A stretch of 64,000 bases of DNA from Yinghuangia soli (GCF_021502675.1 NZ_JAKFHA010000035.1:1-64000), one strand, 5' to 3'. Shown: positions 16,470-28,660, counted from the stretch's first letter. The notes: generated by a model not told the origin, from the sequence alone. A program made the numbers and translations.

Positions 16470-16581
16470 GGACCCACCGTAGGCAGCCGCGTCGCCGCCC
16501 GGGGACGAACCGGAAAAACGGGCAGCTGCGAAAGCAGCCGGGCAGAAGCGGGCATAAGCGCGAGGAAAGCGGGAGCAAAAC

Positions 16582-16618
16582 GGACGAGGCCCCGGCGAAG
16601 GATGCCGGGGCCTCGTCC
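16582..16618 (-). terminator. Terminator of the korA-korB operon
   Basis: A perfect 15-bp stem (GGACGAGGCCCCGGC / GCCGGGGCCTCGTCC) with a 7-base loop, 48 bases past the korB stop on the minus strand. Confidence 0.75.
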
Positions 16619-16665
16619 TGCATTGTGCATTGCTGCGACGCTGCGCCGCACAGTCTGGCGGACCG

Positions 16666-17749
<1,084 letters not shown>

Positions 17750-17757
<8 letters not shown>

Positions 17758-19612
17758 TTTCGATGACCTCCTGGATCACGCCGGCCAGTTCCTCGGCCTT
17801 GAACGGCAGCCCGCGGACCTGGTTGTACGCGATGGCGTCGACGAGGTACTTCCCGCGCAGCAGCAGGGCGAGCTGCCCCAGGTTCATCTCGGGGACGATC
17901 ACCTTGTCGTACTTCTTGAGCACCTCGGCGGTGTTGGCCGGGAACGGGTTCAGGTGGCGGAAGTGCGCCTGGGCGACCTTGCCGCCCTGGCCGCGCACGC
18001 GCCGCACGCCGGCCGCGATCGGGCCGTACGTCGAACCCCAGCCGACCACCAGGACCTTCGCGTCGCCGGTCGGGTCGTCGACCTCCAGCGGCTCGATGTC
18101 CTTGGCGATGCCGTCGACCTTGGCCTGCCGGATGCGGACCATGAAGTCGTGGTTGGCCGGCTCGTAGTTGATCGCGCCGGTGCCGTCCGCCTTCTCGATG
18201 CCGCCGATGCGGTGCTCGAGGCCGGCGGTGCCGGGCACCGCCCACGGGCGCGCGAGGGTCTCCTCGTCGCGCTTGTACGGCCAGAAGACCTTGCTGCCGT
18301 CCTCGAGCTCGTGGTTCGGCTCGGTGGCGAACTCGACCCGCAGGTCGGGCAGGTCGTCGACGGCCGGGATGCGCCACGGCTCGGAGCCGTTGGCCAGGTA
18401 GCCGTCGGACAGCAGGAAGACCGGCGTGCGGTACTTCAGCGCGATCCGGGCCGCCTCGATGGCCGCGTCGAAGCAGTCGCCCGCGGTGCGCGGCGCCACG
18501 ATCGGCACCGGCGCCTCGCCGTTGCGGCCGAACATGGCCTGCAGGAGGTCGGACTGCTCGGTCTTGGTGGGCAGGCCGGTGGACGGGCCGCCGCGCTGCA
18601 CGTCGACGATGAGCAGCGGGAGTTCGAGCGAGACCGCCAGGCCGATCGCCTCGGATTTGAGCGCGACACCCGGGCCCGAGGTGGTGGTGACGCCGAGCGC
18701 GCCGCCGAACGACGCGCCGAGAGCCGCGCCGATGCCGGCGATCTCGTCCTCGGCCTGGAAGGTGCGCACGTCGAAGTTCTTGTGCTTGGACAGCTCGTGC
18801 AGGATGTCCGAGGCCGGCGTGATCGGGTACGACCCGAGGTACACCGGCAGCTGGGCGCGCTGCCCGGCCGCGACGAGGCCGTACGAGAGCGCCAGGTTGC
18901 CGGTGATGTTCCGGTAGGTGCCGGACGGCAGCTTGGCGGGCGCGATCTCGTAGGAGACCGCGAAGCCCTCGGTGGTCTCGCCGAAGTTCCAGCCCGCCTT
19001 GAAGGCCGCCACGTTCGCCTCGGCGATGACCGGGAGCTTGGCGAACTTCTTCTTGAGGAACGCGATCGTCGACTCGGTCGGCCGGTGGTACAGCCAGGAG
19101 AGCAGGCCGAGCGCGAACATGTTCTTCGCGCGCTCCGCGTCCTTCTTCGAGATGTCGAACTCGGCGAGCGAGTCGACGGTGAGCGTGGTGAGCGGCACCG
19201 CGTGGATGTTGTACGCGTCCAGCGAGCCGTCTTCGAGCGGGTTGGTGGCGTACCCGACCTTGGCCATCGCGCGCTTGGAGAACTCGTCGGTGTTGACGAT
19301 GATCTCGGCGCCGCGCGGCAGGTCGCGGATGTTGGCCTTCAGGGCTGCGGGGTTCATCGCCACGAGGACCGTCGGGGCGTCGCCCGGGGTCAGGATGTCG
19401 TGGTCGGCGAAGTGCAGCTGGAAGCTGGAGACGCCCGGCAGGGTTCCGGCTGGTGCGCGGATCTCGGCGGGGAAATTGGGCAGAGTCGACAGGTCGTTGC
19501 CGAAGGTGGCCGTTTCGGAAGTGAAACGGTCTCCCGTCAACTGCATTCCGTCACCGGAATCGCCCGCGAACCGGATGACAACCCGGTCGATCTGCTTGAC
19601 CTGTTTGGTCAC
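17750..19612 (-). CDS. korA: 2-oxoacid:ferredoxin oxidoreductase, fused gamma-alpha subunit
   Basis: 620 residues, GTG start with AGGAGG upstream. Residues ~10-190 are the gamma domain (VVIRFAGDSGDGMQLTGDRF). Residues ~215-620 are the alpha pyrimidine-binding domain (YLGSYPITPASDILHELSKHKNF, QAEDEIAGIGAALGASFGGALGVTTTSGPG, LLIVDVQRGGPSTGLPTKTEQSDLLQAM). It supplies the second half of the thiamine site and the CoA region. It is the first gene of the pair. Upstream lies a NarL two-component system and the partial nuo operon, which suggests that reduced ferredoxin made here feeds respiration. Confidence 0.94.
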
Positions 19613-19858
19613 TGTGGAGGACCTCCTCGGCGCTGCGGCAGAGTCGTCCGCGCACGCGCGGATGTCGCAGTTTCATCGTACGGCTGTACAAGGAGGGCCC
19701 TGAGCGGGCCCGGGTGGTGCGCGGGAGCGATTCGATGTCGGATTTCACCCGAGAACAGTGGATTTTGTCCGATTTCTAGGGTGAGAACTGGCCCATGACA
19801 GCCCAGCCTCCGATCGCGGGGATGATGGCATGGGTCCAGTAATCCGTTCACCAGAGTG

Positions 19859-20521
19859 TCAGGATCCGAGATAGGCGAGTACCGCCAGGACCCTTCTGTG
19901 ATCGGTCTCACTGGGGGCGAGACCGAGCTTCCCGAAGATGTTGCTGACGTGCTTTTCGACCGCGCCGTCGGACACCACCATCGCCTGGGCGATGGCACCG
20001 TTGCTGCGCCCCTCGGCCATGTAACCGAGCACTTCGCGCTCCCTGGGGGTCAGGGTCACCAGGACGTTCTGCTTGCGGCTCCGACCCAGCAATTGGGAGA
20101 CGACCTCAGGGTCGAGCGCGGTTCCGCCCTTGGCCACCCGCACCACCGCGTCCACGAAGTCGCCCACGTCCGCGACCCGGTCCTTGAGCAGGTAGCCCAC
20201 CCCGCTGGTGCTGCCCGCCAGCAGCTCGGTGGCGTACTGCTCCTCGACCGCCTGGGACAGGATCAGCACCCCGATCTCGGGCAGCTCGGCGCGCATCCGG
20301 ACCGCGGCGCGGATGCCCTCGTCGGTGAAGGTCGGCGGCATGCGCACGTCGACCACGCAGACCTCGGGCCGCAGTTCGGCGGCGACCGCGAGCAACTGCT
20401 CGGCATCGTCGACGGCGGCCACGACCTCGTGCCCCCGGTCCACCAGCAGCCGGGTCAGACCGTCCCGCAGCAGTACGGAATCCTCAGCGATCACCACGCG
20501 CACGGCGCTCGAAGCCTCCAT
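19859..20521 (-). CDS. NarL/LuxR-family response regulator
   Basis: 220 residues. Receiver domain 8-125 with acidic pocket E13-D14 and phospho-acceptor D58 (VCVVDVRMPP), conserved Ser/Lys near LSQ and YLLKDRV. LuxR HTH about 150-212 (TLTPREREVLGYMAEGRSNGAIAQAMVVSDGAVEKHVSNIFGKLGL). It lies 112 bases downstream of its cognate kinase. The pair sits between korAB and the nuo operon and is divergent from nuoA, so it may control one or both. Confidence 0.93.
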   Translation of the reverse strand: MEASSAVRVVIAEDSVLLRDGLTRLLVDRGHEVVAAVDDAEQLLAVAAELRPEVCVVDVRMPPTFTDEGIRAAVRMRAELPEIGVLILSQAVEEQYATELLAGSTSGVGYLLKDRVADVGDFVDAVVRVAKGGTALDPEVVSQLLGRSRKQNVLVTLTPREREVLGYMAEGRSNGAIAQAMVVSDGAVEKHVSNIFGKLGLAPSETDHRRVLAVLAYLGS

Positions 20522-20588
20522 CCGGGCGCCGGGACCCCGTGCCCCGGCGGGACCAGTCTCCCGGATGGCGGAACGTGCCGTGCGTCAC

Positions 20589-20624
20589 CCTGCCCCCGAC
20601 CGGGCGGTACCGGGCGGGGGCAGG
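20589..20624. other. Hairpin between kinase and response-regulator genes
   Basis: CCTGCCCCC and GGGGGCAGG (9 bp each) flank an 18-base centre that is itself partly self-complementary. It lies in the 112-base gap inside a co-directional two-component operon, so it could lower expression of the regulator relative to the kinase or mark an RNA end. Confidence 0.45.
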
Positions 20625-20633
20625 CCTCCGGAT

Positions 20634-21962
20634 CTACGGCAGCGTCACCTTCACGCGCGTCCCGCGGCCCTTGGGGCTGTCCACCGCGAGCGTGCCGTCC
20701 ACGCTCCTGACCCGCTCCACCAGCCCGGCCAGGCCGGTGCCGTGCGCCGGGTCGGCACCGCCGTGCCCGTCGTCGGCGACCTCCAGCGTGAGCCGGTCGT
20801 TCTCGACCCAGACCCGCACCGTCGCCGACGTGGCACCGCTGTGCTTGGACACGTTCGTGAGGAGCTCGCTGACCGTGTAGTACGCGACCTGCTCGACCGG
20901 GGCGCTGGGCCGGCGCGGCAGGTCCACGGTCACCGTCACCGGCACTGTGCACTTCGCGGCCACCGCCGACAGTGCGGCGTCCAGACCGCGGTCGGTCAGC
21001 ACCGCAGGGTGGATGCCGCGGGCCAGATCGCGCAGTTCGCGCAGCGCGAGCTTCACCTCGTTGTGCGCCTCGACCACCATCCGCTGCGCGGCGTCCGGGT
21101 CGCTGTTCATCTTCTCCTTGGCCAGGCCCAGGTCCATGGCCAGCGACACGAGCCGGGCCTGCGCGCCGTCGTGCAGGTCGCGCTCGATGCGCCGCATGTC
21201 CGAGGCCGCGGTGTCGACCGCCGCCCCGCGGCTCACCTTCAGCTCCTCGACCTGCCGGGACAGGAACGCCGGGCCGAGCAGGCCGCGCACCATCGTCCGG
21301 TCCACCCACGCCAGGCCGCGGATGATCTGCGGGGTCAGGAACAGCAGCACCACGCCCACCGCGAACACCAGGGTCACCGTGCCGAAGCCGGCCAGGTAGA
21401 CGTCGTCGCCCGGCGCGTGCGGCCCGTCGCCGCGCAGCAGCGCACCCGGCATGTCGGCTTCCCGGTACAGCGGCTGGGTCAGCGGATACGTGATCATCGC
21501 CAGCGTCACCGCCCAGGTGGCCACCGCCATGGCGAACGTGAAGATGCCCCACGGCAGCATCAGCACCAGGTACAGCGCCGCCCGCCAGCCACTGCCGTCC
21601 GCCAGCGAGCTCTTCACCCATCCGGTGAAGCCCGGCGTCTTCTGCCGGAAGGGGGCGGGCTTGCCCACCACTTCGCCCATCAGGGCCTTGGCGCGGCCGC
21701 GCTCCAGCGTGCCCCAGCCGCGGCACGCCATCACGGTCGCGCCGATCAGCGGCAGGCCCATCAGGAACAGCGGCGTCAGGCCGATGCCCAGCGCGACGAA
21801 GACCACCACATGGATGAAGCCGAGGATGCCCACGAACAAGTTGAGGGTGAGATGCATCGTCTCGCCCCATACGCGGGCACTGAACGGCGCCCGCCAGAAA
21901 CTCGGTCGGGACACCGGCACGCGGGGCTCCGCGCCGGGCACGGTGATACCAGCAGTCGACAT
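20634..21962 (-). CDS. NarL-type sensor histidine kinase
   Basis: 442 residues. The N-terminal ~215 residues form a membrane sensor module with about four to six hydrophobic segments in two pairs (HLTLNLFVGILGFIHVVVFVALGIGLTPLFLMG and AALYLVLMLPWGIFTFAMAVATWAVTLAMI), like the putative sensor domain of streptomycete kinases. The HisKA_3 dimerisation helix has phospho-acceptor H264 in RIERDLHDGAQARLV. A GHKL ATPase ends the protein (DDGHGGADPAHGTGLAGLVERV...GTRVKVTLP). Signal unknown. It pairs with the response regulator downstream and is divergent from nuoA. Confidence 0.93.
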   Translation of the reverse strand: MSTAGITVPGAEPRVPVSRPSFWRAPFSARVWGETMHLTLNLFVGILGFIHVVVFVALGIGLTPLFLMGLPLIGATVMACRGWGTLERGRAKALMGEVVGKPAPFRQKTPGFTGWVKSSLADGSGWRAALYLVLMLPWGIFTFAMAVATWAVTLAMITYPLTQPLYREADMPGALLRGDGPHAPGDDVYLAGFGTVTLVFAVGVVLLFLTPQIIRGLAWVDRTMVRGLLGPAFLSRQVEELKVSRGAAVDTAASDMRRIERDLHDGAQARLVSLAMDLGLAKEKMNSDPDAAQRMVVEAHNEVKLALRELRDLARGIHPAVLTDRGLDAALSAVAAKCTVPVTVTVDLPRRPSAPVEQVAYYTVSELLTNVSKHSGATSATVRVWVENDRLTLEVADDGHGGADPAHGTGLAGLVERVRSVDGTLAVDSPKGRGTRVKVTLP

Positions 21963-22263
21963 CGGGGCGGTCCTCGCTCGGGTGGTCTGCGGTCGATCCT
22001 TCCAGTAACACTTTCGCCGCCGCCGCCCGGAGGTCCCATGGCGCGCGTCGGTGTCTTCGTAGTAGGGCTGTCCCTACCCCGCCCCGCGGCCCCTCCGCCA
22101 CCGCCCGGCGCCGGGCCTGCCGCGCCCGCCCCTGATCGGCCCTACCGCCGGTGCGGCGCGGCACGGGACAGTACAGGTGGACGGTGGCGGACAGTCCGGG
22201 GCCAATCCCCCTAGACTCCCGTGCCACAAGGGCAACGGAAGGGCAGCGAGAGGACGTACCAGG
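21963..22263. other. Divergent intergenic region, kinase / nuoA
   Basis: 301 bases with no gene. A 6-bp inverted repeat GTAGGG-CTGT-CCCTAC lies at 22062-22077 and could be a regulator site. A vegetative-type promoter candidate for nuoA lies at 22188-22217 (separate entry). Confidence 0.5.
22188..22217 (+). promoter_or_regulatory. Candidate promoter of the nuo operon
   Basis: CGGACA and TAGACT are spaced by 18 bases, 47 bases before the nuoA GTG. The -10 hexamer is a good match to the major sigma factor consensus and the -35 is moderate (4 of 6). Confidence 0.4.
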
Positions 22264-22641
22264 GTGACCGCACACGGCTACTTCAGTACGTACGGGCTCG
22301 TCGGCCTCGTCCTGCTCGTGGGCGCGGGCTTCGTCGCCGCCGCGTTCTCCGCGAACCGGCTGCTGCGCCCGGACGCGCCGTCCGTCGAGAAGCTCATGAC
22401 GTACGAGTGCGGCGTCGACCCGGTCGGCGAGGGCTGGGCCCAGACGCACATCCGCTACTACATCTACGCCTACCTGTACGTGATCTTCGCAGTGGACGCC
22501 ATCTACCTGTTCCCGTGGGCGACCGTCTTCGCCGACCCGGGCTTCGGCGCCACCACGCTGGTCGAGATGTTCGTCTTCGTCGGCTTCCTGGCCGTCGGAC
22601 TGCTGTACGCGTGGCGGAAGGGCGTGCTGACGTGGACCTGA
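22264..22641 (+). CDS. nuoA: NADH-quinone oxidoreductase-like subunit A
   Basis: 125 residues, GTG start. Three membrane helices and the hallmark loop [40 protein letters not shown], containing the conserved Cys of the quinone-site loop. First gene of a ten-gene operon that lacks nuoD, E, F and G. Streptomycetes carry a complete nuoA-N elsewhere, so this is the second, shorter copy. Confidence 0.95.
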   Translation: MTAHGYFSTYGLVGLVLLVGAGFVAAAFSANRLLRPDAPSVEKLMTYECGVDPVGEGWAQTHIRYYIYAYLYVIFAVDAIYLFPWATVFADPGFGATTLVEMFVFVGFLAVGLLYAWRKGVLTWT

Positions 22642-22676
22642 CCCGCCGTCCTGCCGGTGGGCCGGCGAGTGGGCCG

Positions 22677-23390
22677 GTGAGCCTTCCGACGCCCACGCTC
22701 GGGCCGCTCTCGCGGCTCGCGCCGGACCCGGTCCGGCTGGTGCTCAACTGGGGGCGCCGCTATTCGCTGTGGGTCTTCAACTTCGGGCTGGCCTGCTGCG
22801 CCATCGAGTTCATCGCCTCGTCGATGGCCAAGCACGACTTCATCCGGCTCGGCGTGATCCCGTTCGCGCCCGGGCCTCGGCAGGCCGACCTGATGATCGT
22901 GTCGGGCACCGTGACGGACAAGATGGCGCCGGCCATCAAGCGCCTGTACGAGCAGATGCCGGAGCCCAAGTACGTCATCTCGTTCGGCTCCTGCGCCAAC
23001 TGCGGCGGCCCCTACTGGGATTCGTACAGCGTCACCAAGGGCGTCGACCAGATCATCCCGGTGGACGTCTACGTGCCGGGCTGCCCGCCGCGGCCCGAGG
23101 CGCTGCTGCAGGGCATCCTCAAGCTCCAGGAGAAGATCGCCGGCGAGTCGCTCGCGGACCGCTACGCGGGCCCCGCGGGTGATGGGGACGGCACCCCGGC
23201 CCGGGCCGGCCTGGCGCGCGGCGAGCGCGCCAAGTCGGTGGCCCGCGCCAAGCGCGACAGCGGCGCGGTGCTCTCCGCCGGACCCGATGAGGCGACGGCC
23301 GCGGCGCTGCCCGCCCATGCCGTGCCCGACAACGCCCTGCGCCGGCCGCTCGTCCGGCCGCCCTCTCCCGCGGACGGCGGTGCGGTGTGA
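22677..23390 (+). CDS. nuoB: Complex I-like subunit B (N2 cluster subunit)
   Basis: 237 residues from GTG 22677; a GTG at 22632 that overlaps the nuoA stop would add 15 residues. All four ligands of the N2 4Fe-4S cluster are visible: the CC pair C40-C41 ([10 protein letters not shown]), the Cys of [10 protein letters not shown], and the Cys of VPGCPPRPE. The last ~65 residues ([19 protein letters not shown]...) are a disordered, charged extension absent from ordinary NuoB. Stop and next start overlap (GTGA). It is the terminal electron donor to quinone in complex I, and here it would normally dock on NuoD, which is missing from the operon. Confidence 0.95.
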   Translation: MSLPTPTLGPLSRLAPDPVRLVLNWGRRYSLWVFNFGLACCAIEFIASSMAKHDFIRLGVIPFAPGPRQADLMIVSGTVTDKMAPAIKRLYEQMPEPKYVISFGSCANCGGPYWDSYSVTKGVDQIIPVDVYVPGCPPRPEALLQGILKLQEKIAGESLADRYAGPAGDGDGTPARAGLARGERAKSVARAKRDSGAVLSAGPDEATAAALPAHAVPDNALRRPLVRPPSPADGGAV

Positions 23391-24187
23391 CACCCGACGA
23401 GATCCGCGGCGCGCTCGGCGACGCCGCGGTGTCCGACGCGTACGGCCTGCCGACCGCGGACGTTCCCGCGGAGAACTGGACCGCCGCGCTGACCGCGGCC
23501 CGCGACATCCTGGGCCTGACGTACTTCGACTGGCTCACCGCGGTCGACGAGACCGCCGACGGCTTCACCGTGGTCGCCCACCTGTGCACCGCCCCGGGTC
23601 CGCGGATGCTGCTGCGCACCCGCATCCCGCACGAGGACCCGCACCTGCCGACCGCGACCGGCGTGTACGCGGGAGCGGCCTGGCACGAGCGCGAGACCGC
23701 CGAGATGTTCGGCATCACGTTCGACGACCACCCGCACCCGGCCCCGCTGCTGCTGCCGGACGGCTTCGAGGGCCACCCGCTGCGCAAGGACTTCGTGCTC
23801 GCCTCGCGCGTCGCCAAGCCGTGGCCGGGCGCCAAGGAGCCGGGCGAGTCCGACGCCCACGAGGGCGGCGCCGCCCGCGCCCCGGGCCGGCGGCGGATAC
23901 TGCCGCCCGGCGTCCCCGACCCCAACGAGTGGGGCCCGCTGGCCGGCCAGGCGCCTCCGGAGCCCCCTGCCGAACGCGCCCCGCGCCCCGGCCGCGCCGA
24001 CCGCACCCCCGGCGACCGCCCGCCACGCCCGGACCGCCCGCGCCGCAGCCGCAGCGCATCGGAGGGCTCGGCGAGCCAAGCGGGGACGGCCGATCCGGCT
24101 GCGGCGCCGGAACCGTCCGCGCCCGTGGAACCCGGCGAGCCCGCCCCGTCCGCTGACGAACCCACTCCTCCCCAGGAGGGCGCGTGA
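23387..24187 (+). CDS. nuoC: Complex I-like subunit C with long disordered tail
   Basis: 266 residues, GTG start. Residues 1-160 match the 30-kDa subunit ([84 protein letters not shown]); the HERExxEMFGI signature is intact. Residues ~160-266 are Pro/Arg/Glu/Ser-rich and disordered. In most bacteria nuoC is followed by or fused to nuoD; here the tail ends in a GTGA overlap with nuoH and no NuoD sequence is present. Confidence 0.92.
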   Translation: MTPDEIRGALGDAAVSDAYGLPTADVPAENWTAALTAARDILGLTYFDWLTAVDETADGFTVVAHLCTAPGPRMLLRTRIPHEDPHLPTATGVYAGAAWHERETAEMFGITFDDHPHPAPLLLPDGFEGHPLRKDFVLASRVAKPWPGAKEPGESDAHEGGAARAPGRRRILPPGVPDPNEWGPLAGQAPPEPPAERAPRPGRADRTPGDRPPRPDRPRRSRSASEGSASQAGTADPAAAPEPSAPVEPGEPAPSADEPTPPQEGA

Positions 24188-25143
24188 CCCTCTTCGAGGT
24201 TCTCGTCCGCCTTGTCCTCGTCCTCCTCTGCTTCCTCGTCCTCCCCCTGGTCATCGGCCAGACCGAGCACAAGGTCATGGGCCACATGCAGGCCCGGGTC
24301 GGCCCGATCTACGCGGGCGGCTTCCACGGCTGGGCGCAACTGGTCGCGGACGGGGTGAAGTTCGCCCAAAAGGAAGACGTGGTGCCGGCCGGTGCCGACC
24401 GCCGGGTCTTCCGGCTCGCTCCGGCCGTCGCGCTGATCCCGTACATGGTGGTGCTGATCGCCATCCCGCTGGGTCCCGGCGACCTGGTCGGCCGCAGCAT
24501 CGACGCGGGCGTGTTCTTCGTCCTCGCGGTGATGGGCGTCGGGGTGCTCGGCTCGCTCATGGCGGGCTGGGCGTCCGCCAACAAGTTCTCGCTGCTCGGT
24601 GCCCTGCGCACCGCCGCGCAGCTGATGGCGTACGAGCTGCCGATGCTGCTGGCCGCCGCATCCGTCGCGATGGCCGCCGGCACGCTGTCGCTGACCGGCA
24701 TCCTCGGCGAGTGGCAGTGGTGGTGGCTGCCCTGGCAGGCGGTCGGCGCGGTGGTGTTCTTCACCGCCGGCCTCGCCGAACTGCAGCGGCCGCCGTTCGA
24801 CATGCCGGTGGCCGACTCGGAGATCATCTTCGGCGCGTACACCGAGTACACCGGCCTGCGCTTCGCCCTGTTCCTGCTCGCCGAGTACGCCGGGATCCTG
24901 GTGCTCTGCGCGCTGACCACCGTGCTTTTCCTGGGCGGCTGGCACGGCCCGTGGTCCGGCGATGTCGGTTGGCTGTGGACGCTGCTCAAGACCGGCCTGC
25001 TCGCGTTCGTGGTCATCTGGCTGCGGGTCAGCTATCCGCGGCTGCGCGAGGACCAGCTGCAGAAGCTCGCCTGGACCGGCCTGATCCCGCTGGCCCTCGG
25101 GCAGCTCGTGCTCACCGGCATCGTGAGGGTGGCCACCGCATGA
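24184..25143 (+). CDS. nuoH: Complex I-like subunit H
   Basis: 319 residues, about eight membrane helices. Conserved segments: [32 protein letters not shown] near the N-terminus, [22 protein letters not shown], and [43 protein letters not shown], the quinone-chamber E/D-rich loop. Overlaps nuoC and nuoI by 4 bases each. Confidence 0.95.
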   Translation: MTLFEVLVRLVLVLLCFLVLPLVIGQTEHKVMGHMQARVGPIYAGGFHGWAQLVADGVKFAQKEDVVPAGADRRVFRLAPAVALIPYMVVLIAIPLGPGDLVGRSIDAGVFFVLAVMGVGVLGSLMAGWASANKFSLLGALRTAAQLMAYELPMLLAAASVAMAAGTLSLTGILGEWQWWWLPWQAVGAVVFFTAGLAELQRPPFDMPVADSEIIFGAYTEYTGLRFALFLLAEYAGILVLCALTTVLFLGGWHGPWSGDVGWLWTLLKTGLLAFVVIWLRVSYPRLREDQLQKLAWTGLIPLALGQLVLTGIVRVATA

Positions 25144-25748
25144 CGCGCATGTCCAAGTTCCCCGGTGCCGGCCTGGCCAAGGGCCTGGCCGTCACGTTGC
25201 GGACCATGACGAAGCGTTCCGTCACCCAGGGGTATCCCGAGGTGCTGCCGGAACTGCCGCCCCGCTCCCGCGGGGTCATCGCGCTGTTCGAGGAGAACTG
25301 CACGGTCTGCATGCTGTGCGCGCGCGAGTGCCCGGACTGGTGCATCTACATCGACTCGCACAAGGAAGTCGTGCCGGCCAAGGAGCCGGGCGCGCGCGAC
25401 CGCACGCGCAACGTCCTGGACCGCTTCGCGATCGACTTCGCGCTGTGCATGTACTGCGGGATCTGCGTCGAGGTGTGCCCGTTCGACGCGCTGTTCTGGT
25501 CGCCCGAGTTCGAGTACGCGACCGAGGACATCCAGCAGCTCACCCACGAGAAGGACACGCTGCGCGCCTGGATGTGGACGGTGCCCGCACCGCCCGCGCT
25601 GGACGAGCGGGCCGAGGAACCCAAGGAGCTGACGATGGCCCGCCGGGCGGCGGACAAGCTGGCGAAGGAGCAGGCGCAGGCCGCATCCGAAGCATCCGGG
25701 GCGTCCGCGTCCGAGGCGTCCGAGGCGCCCGAGGACGGTACGCCGTGA
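25140..25748 (+). CDS. nuoI: Complex I-like subunit I (8Fe ferredoxin-type)
   Basis: 202 residues. Two CxxCxxCxxxCP motifs: C54, C57, C60, C64 ([12 protein letters not shown]) and C103, C106, C109, C113 ([12 protein letters not shown]), binding clusters N6a and N6b. The C-terminal ~60 residues are an Ala/Glu/Ser-rich tail ([16 protein letters not shown]) not seen in ordinary NuoI. In NADH-module-free complexes this subunit is the likely entry point for electrons from ferredoxin, which fits the korAB neighbourhood. Confidence 0.95.
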   Translation: MTRMSKFPGAGLAKGLAVTLRTMTKRSVTQGYPEVLPELPPRSRGVIALFEENCTVCMLCARECPDWCIYIDSHKEVVPAKEPGARDRTRNVLDRFAIDFALCMYCGICVEVCPFDALFWSPEFEYATEDIQQLTHEKDTLRAWMWTVPAPPALDERAEEPKELTMARRAADKLAKEQAQAASEASGASASEASEAPEDGTP

Positions 25749-26326
25749 GCGCGCTCGCCGCGGCCGCCGACCTGTCCGGCAGCGGCGGCCCCGGGTTCCT
25801 GTCGCCGACCGGTGCCGAGGTCGCGTTCGTGCTGATCGGGCTCGTGGTGCTGGGCTCGGCGCTGCTGGTGGTCACCACGAAGCAGATCGTGCACGCCGCG
25901 CTGTGGCTGGTGGTCACGCTCGGCGGCCTGGCCGCGGAGTACCTGCTGCTGACCGCGGAGTTCATCGCGTGGGTGCAGGTGCTCATCTACATCGGGGCGG
26001 TCGTCGTCCTGCTGCTGTTCGGGCTGATGCTGACCCGGGCCCCGATCGGGCGGTCCGCGGAACTCGACTCGGCGTCCAAGTGGCCCGCGCTGCTGGTCGC
26101 GGGCGCGGCCGCGGCGACGCTGCTGACCGTGGTGGTGGACGCCTTCCACGCCGCCTACCTGGACCTGGGCGAGACCGGCGACGGTTCGGCGCGGGTGACC
26201 GGCGAGAGCCTGTTCCGGGTGTGGGTGCTGCCTTTCGAGGTGCTGTCGGTGCTGCTGCTGGCCGCGCTGATCGGCGCGATCATCCTGTCCCGCAGCCGCG
26301 GCGACGACGCGGACCGGAGGCGATGA
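25745..26326 (+). CDS. nuoJ: Complex I-like subunit J
   Basis: 193 residues, GTG start overlapping the nuoI stop. Five membrane helices, with the conserved segment [29 protein letters not shown] (pi-bulge helix 3 region). Confidence 0.95.
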   Translation: MSALAAAADLSGSGGPGFLSPTGAEVAFVLIGLVVLGSALLVVTTKQIVHAALWLVVTLGGLAAEYLLLTAEFIAWVQVLIYIGAVVVLLLFGLMLTRAPIGRSAELDSASKWPALLVAGAAAATLLTVVVDAFHAAYLDLGETGDGSARVTGESLFRVWVLPFEVLSVLLLAALIGAIILSRSRGDDADRRR

Positions 26327-26330
26327 CCCC

Positions 26331-26699
26331 GTGCACCTCGTGTATCCGCTGATCCTCGCGGTCCTGCTGTTCTGTATCGGCCTGTACGGCGTGCTGGCCC
26401 GGCGCAACGCGATCCTGGTCCTGATGTCGGTCGAGCTGATGCTCAACGCGGTCAACATCAACCTCGTGGCGTTCGACATGTGGCTGCGCGACACGCTGCA
26501 CGCGGGCCAGGCGCTGACCCTGTTCGTCATCACCATCGCGGCCGCCGAGATCGGCCTGGGCCTGGCGATCGTGCTCATGGTCTTCCGCAACCGCGCCACC
26601 TCCGACGTGGCGGCGCTGCGCGAACTGGCCGAGCCGGGCGCCGGTCCGAAGTCCGCCGCCTCATCCGCCCGTACCGCTCCCGGAAACGAGGCCGCATGA
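26331..26699 (+). CDS. nuoK: Complex I-like subunit K
   Basis: 122 residues, GTG start 4 bases after nuoJ. Three helices with the conserved membrane glutamates in [17 protein letters not shown] and [22 protein letters not shown] ~25-residue polar tail follows. Overlaps nuoL by 4 bases. Confidence 0.95.
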   Translation: MHLVYPLILAVLLFCIGLYGVLARRNAILVLMSVELMLNAVNINLVAFDMWLRDTLHAGQALTLFVITIAAAEIGLGLAIVLMVFRNRATSDVAALRELAEPGAGPKSAASSARTAPGNEAA

Positions 26700-28660
26700 C
26701 CACGGCAGCGGGCCTGGCCGCCGGACTCCCGTTCCTCGCCGCCCTGCTGGGCCTCGCGGCCGGCCGCCGCAGTCCGGCCGCCGCGCGTGCGCTGGCCGTC
26801 TTCCCGCTGGCCGCCACGGCCGTGCTCGCCGCGTGGGTCGCGGTCCGGCACGGTTCGGGCGGCGTGACCACGCGGGGCATCGAACTGACGCCCACCGGCG
26901 CCCTCGACATCACGCTCTCGCTGCGCATCGACGGCCTGTCCGCGCTGGTCAGCGCGATGGTCGCGGTGGTGGCGCTGCTGGTGCAGATCTACTCGGCGGC
27001 GTATCTGCGCAAGGACCCGCGCTACTCGTCGTACGCGGCGCTGGTCTCGCTGTTCACCGCCGCGATGCTGCTGGTGGTCTACACGGGCGACCTGATCGTG
27101 CTGCTGGTCGGCTGGGAAGTGATGGGCGTCTGCTCGTACTTCCTGATCGGGCACTACTGGGAGACCGAGGTGGCGCGGGCCGCCGCGGTCAAGGCGTTCG
27201 TGGTCACCAAGCTCGGCGACGTGCCGTTCCTGATCGGCATCCTGGTGATCGGGGTGGGCAGCGGGTCGTTCGAGATCGGCGAGATCGTGGACGGCGTGCC
27301 GCCGGGCGGCGCGGCCTGGGTCACCGCCGGGACGCTGCTCATGCTGGGCGGTGTGGCCGGCAAGTCGGCGCAAGTGCCGCTGCAGACCTGGCTCCCGGAC
27401 GCGATGGCCGGTCCGACGCCGGTCAGTGCGCTGATCCACGCGGCGACGATGGTCGCGGCGGGCGTGTACGTGGTGGCCCGGCTGTACCCGGTGTTCCTGG
27501 CGTCCGGCACCACGCTGCTCGTGCTCGCGGTGATCGCCGCGGTCACCATGGTGTTCTCGGCGCTGGCCGCGTTCGCGCAGGACGACCTCAAGCGCGTGCT
27601 CGCGTGGTCGACGGTCAGCCAGCTCGCGTACATGACGGGCGGCCTGGCCGCGGGCGGGCGCGATGCGGCGGTCTTCCACCTGCTGACGCACGGCGCCTTC
27701 AAGGCCCTGCTGTTCCTGGCCGCGGGCGTGGTCATCCACCTCGCGGGCAGCGGCCGCATCCGCGACATGGGCGGGCTGCGGCACCGCGCTCCGGTGGTGT
27801 TCTGGACGATGACCGCGGGGCTTGCCGCGCTGGTCGGCGTGCCGCCGATGTCCGGGTTCTTCAGCAAGGAAGCGGTCCTGGGCGCGGCCGAGCACACCGC
27901 TTTCGGGCCGTCGGCGGACGGCGCGCCGCAGGCGGCCGGCTGGCTGGTGCTGATCGCGGCGCTGCTGACCGCGGGGCTGACGGCGGCGTACGCGACGCGG
28001 GTGTGGCTGCGGGTGTTCTTCGGTGCGGACCGGCTGCCGGAACGGACCGAGGCCCCGGCACCCGAGGACGCGCACGACGGGCATGGCGCGCATGGCGGCC
28101 CGGTGCCGCGGGCGATGCTGTGGCCGCTCGTGGTGCTGACCGTCCCGACCGTCCTGCTCGGCTTCATCGGCCTGCCGAATTCATGGCTGGCCTCCTGGCT
28201 GGGCGATGCGGACGGCCGCGTGTACGACGAGGGCGCGGCGAATGCCGGGGTGCTTCTCCAGGAGCACGCCTACTACGACTTGGCCCCGCGGCTCGGCACG
28301 TCCCTGATCGCGGTCGCGCTGCTCGCGGCGGGCGCGGGGGCGGTCTACATGATGTGGCGCCGTGACCCGGCCGCCGACCCGGCGCGGGTCCTGGGCCCGC
28401 TGCGCGGCCCCGCGGAGCGCGGGTTCGACGTGGACCGGCTGTACGACGCGGTCGTGGTCCGCCCGGTGGGCGTCCTGGCGCGGGGTGCGCGGTTCGTGGA
28501 CGACAAGGTCGTCGACGGGTACGTGCGCGGTGCGGCCGAGGGCGCGTGGTTCGCGGGCGGCGGCCTGCGGCGCAGTCAGAACGGAAACGTGCAGGTGTAC
28601 TTGGCCGGGCTCCTCGCGGGCTTCGTGGTTCTCGCGGTCGCAGTGGCGGTGGGCGTATGA
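26696..28660 (+). CDS. nuoL: Complex I-like proton pump subunit L
   Basis: 654 residues. Antiporter-like core with [19 protein letters not shown] (conserved Glu), [34 protein letters not shown] (conserved Lys/His helix), [20 protein letters not shown] and [14 protein letters not shown], followed by the long C-terminal lateral helix region ([34 protein letters not shown]). A His-rich linker lies around [12 protein letters not shown]. Overlaps nuoM by 4 bases. Confidence 0.95.
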   Translation: MTTAAGLAAGLPFLAALLGLAAGRRSPAAARALAVFPLAATAVLAAWVAVRHGSGGVTTRGIELTPTGALDITLSLRIDGLSALVSAMVAVVALLVQIYSAAYLRKDPRYSSYAALVSLFTAAMLLVVYTGDLIVLLVGWEVMGVCSYFLIGHYWETEVARAAAVKAFVVTKLGDVPFLIGILVIGVGSGSFEIGEIVDGVPPGGAAWVTAGTLLMLGGVAGKSAQVPLQTWLPDAMAGPTPVSALIHAATMVAAGVYVVARLYPVFLASGTTLLVLAVIAAVTMVFSALAAFAQDDLKRVLAWSTVSQLAYMTGGLAAGGRDAAVFHLLTHGAFKALLFLAAGVVIHLAGSGRIRDMGGLRHRAPVVFWTMTAGLAALVGVPPMSGFFSKEAVLGAAEHTAFGPSADGAPQAAGWLVLIAALLTAGLTAAYATRVWLRVFFGADRLPERTEAPAPEDAHDGHGAHGGPVPRAMLWPLVVLTVPTVLLGFIGLPNSWLASWLGDADGRVYDEGAANAGVLLQEHAYYDLAPRLGTSLIAVALLAAGAGAVYMMWRRDPAADPARVLGPLRGPAERGFDVDRLYDAVVVRPVGVLARGARFVDDKVVDGYVRGAAEGAWFAGGGLRRSQNGNVQVYLAGLLAGFVVLAVAVAVGV

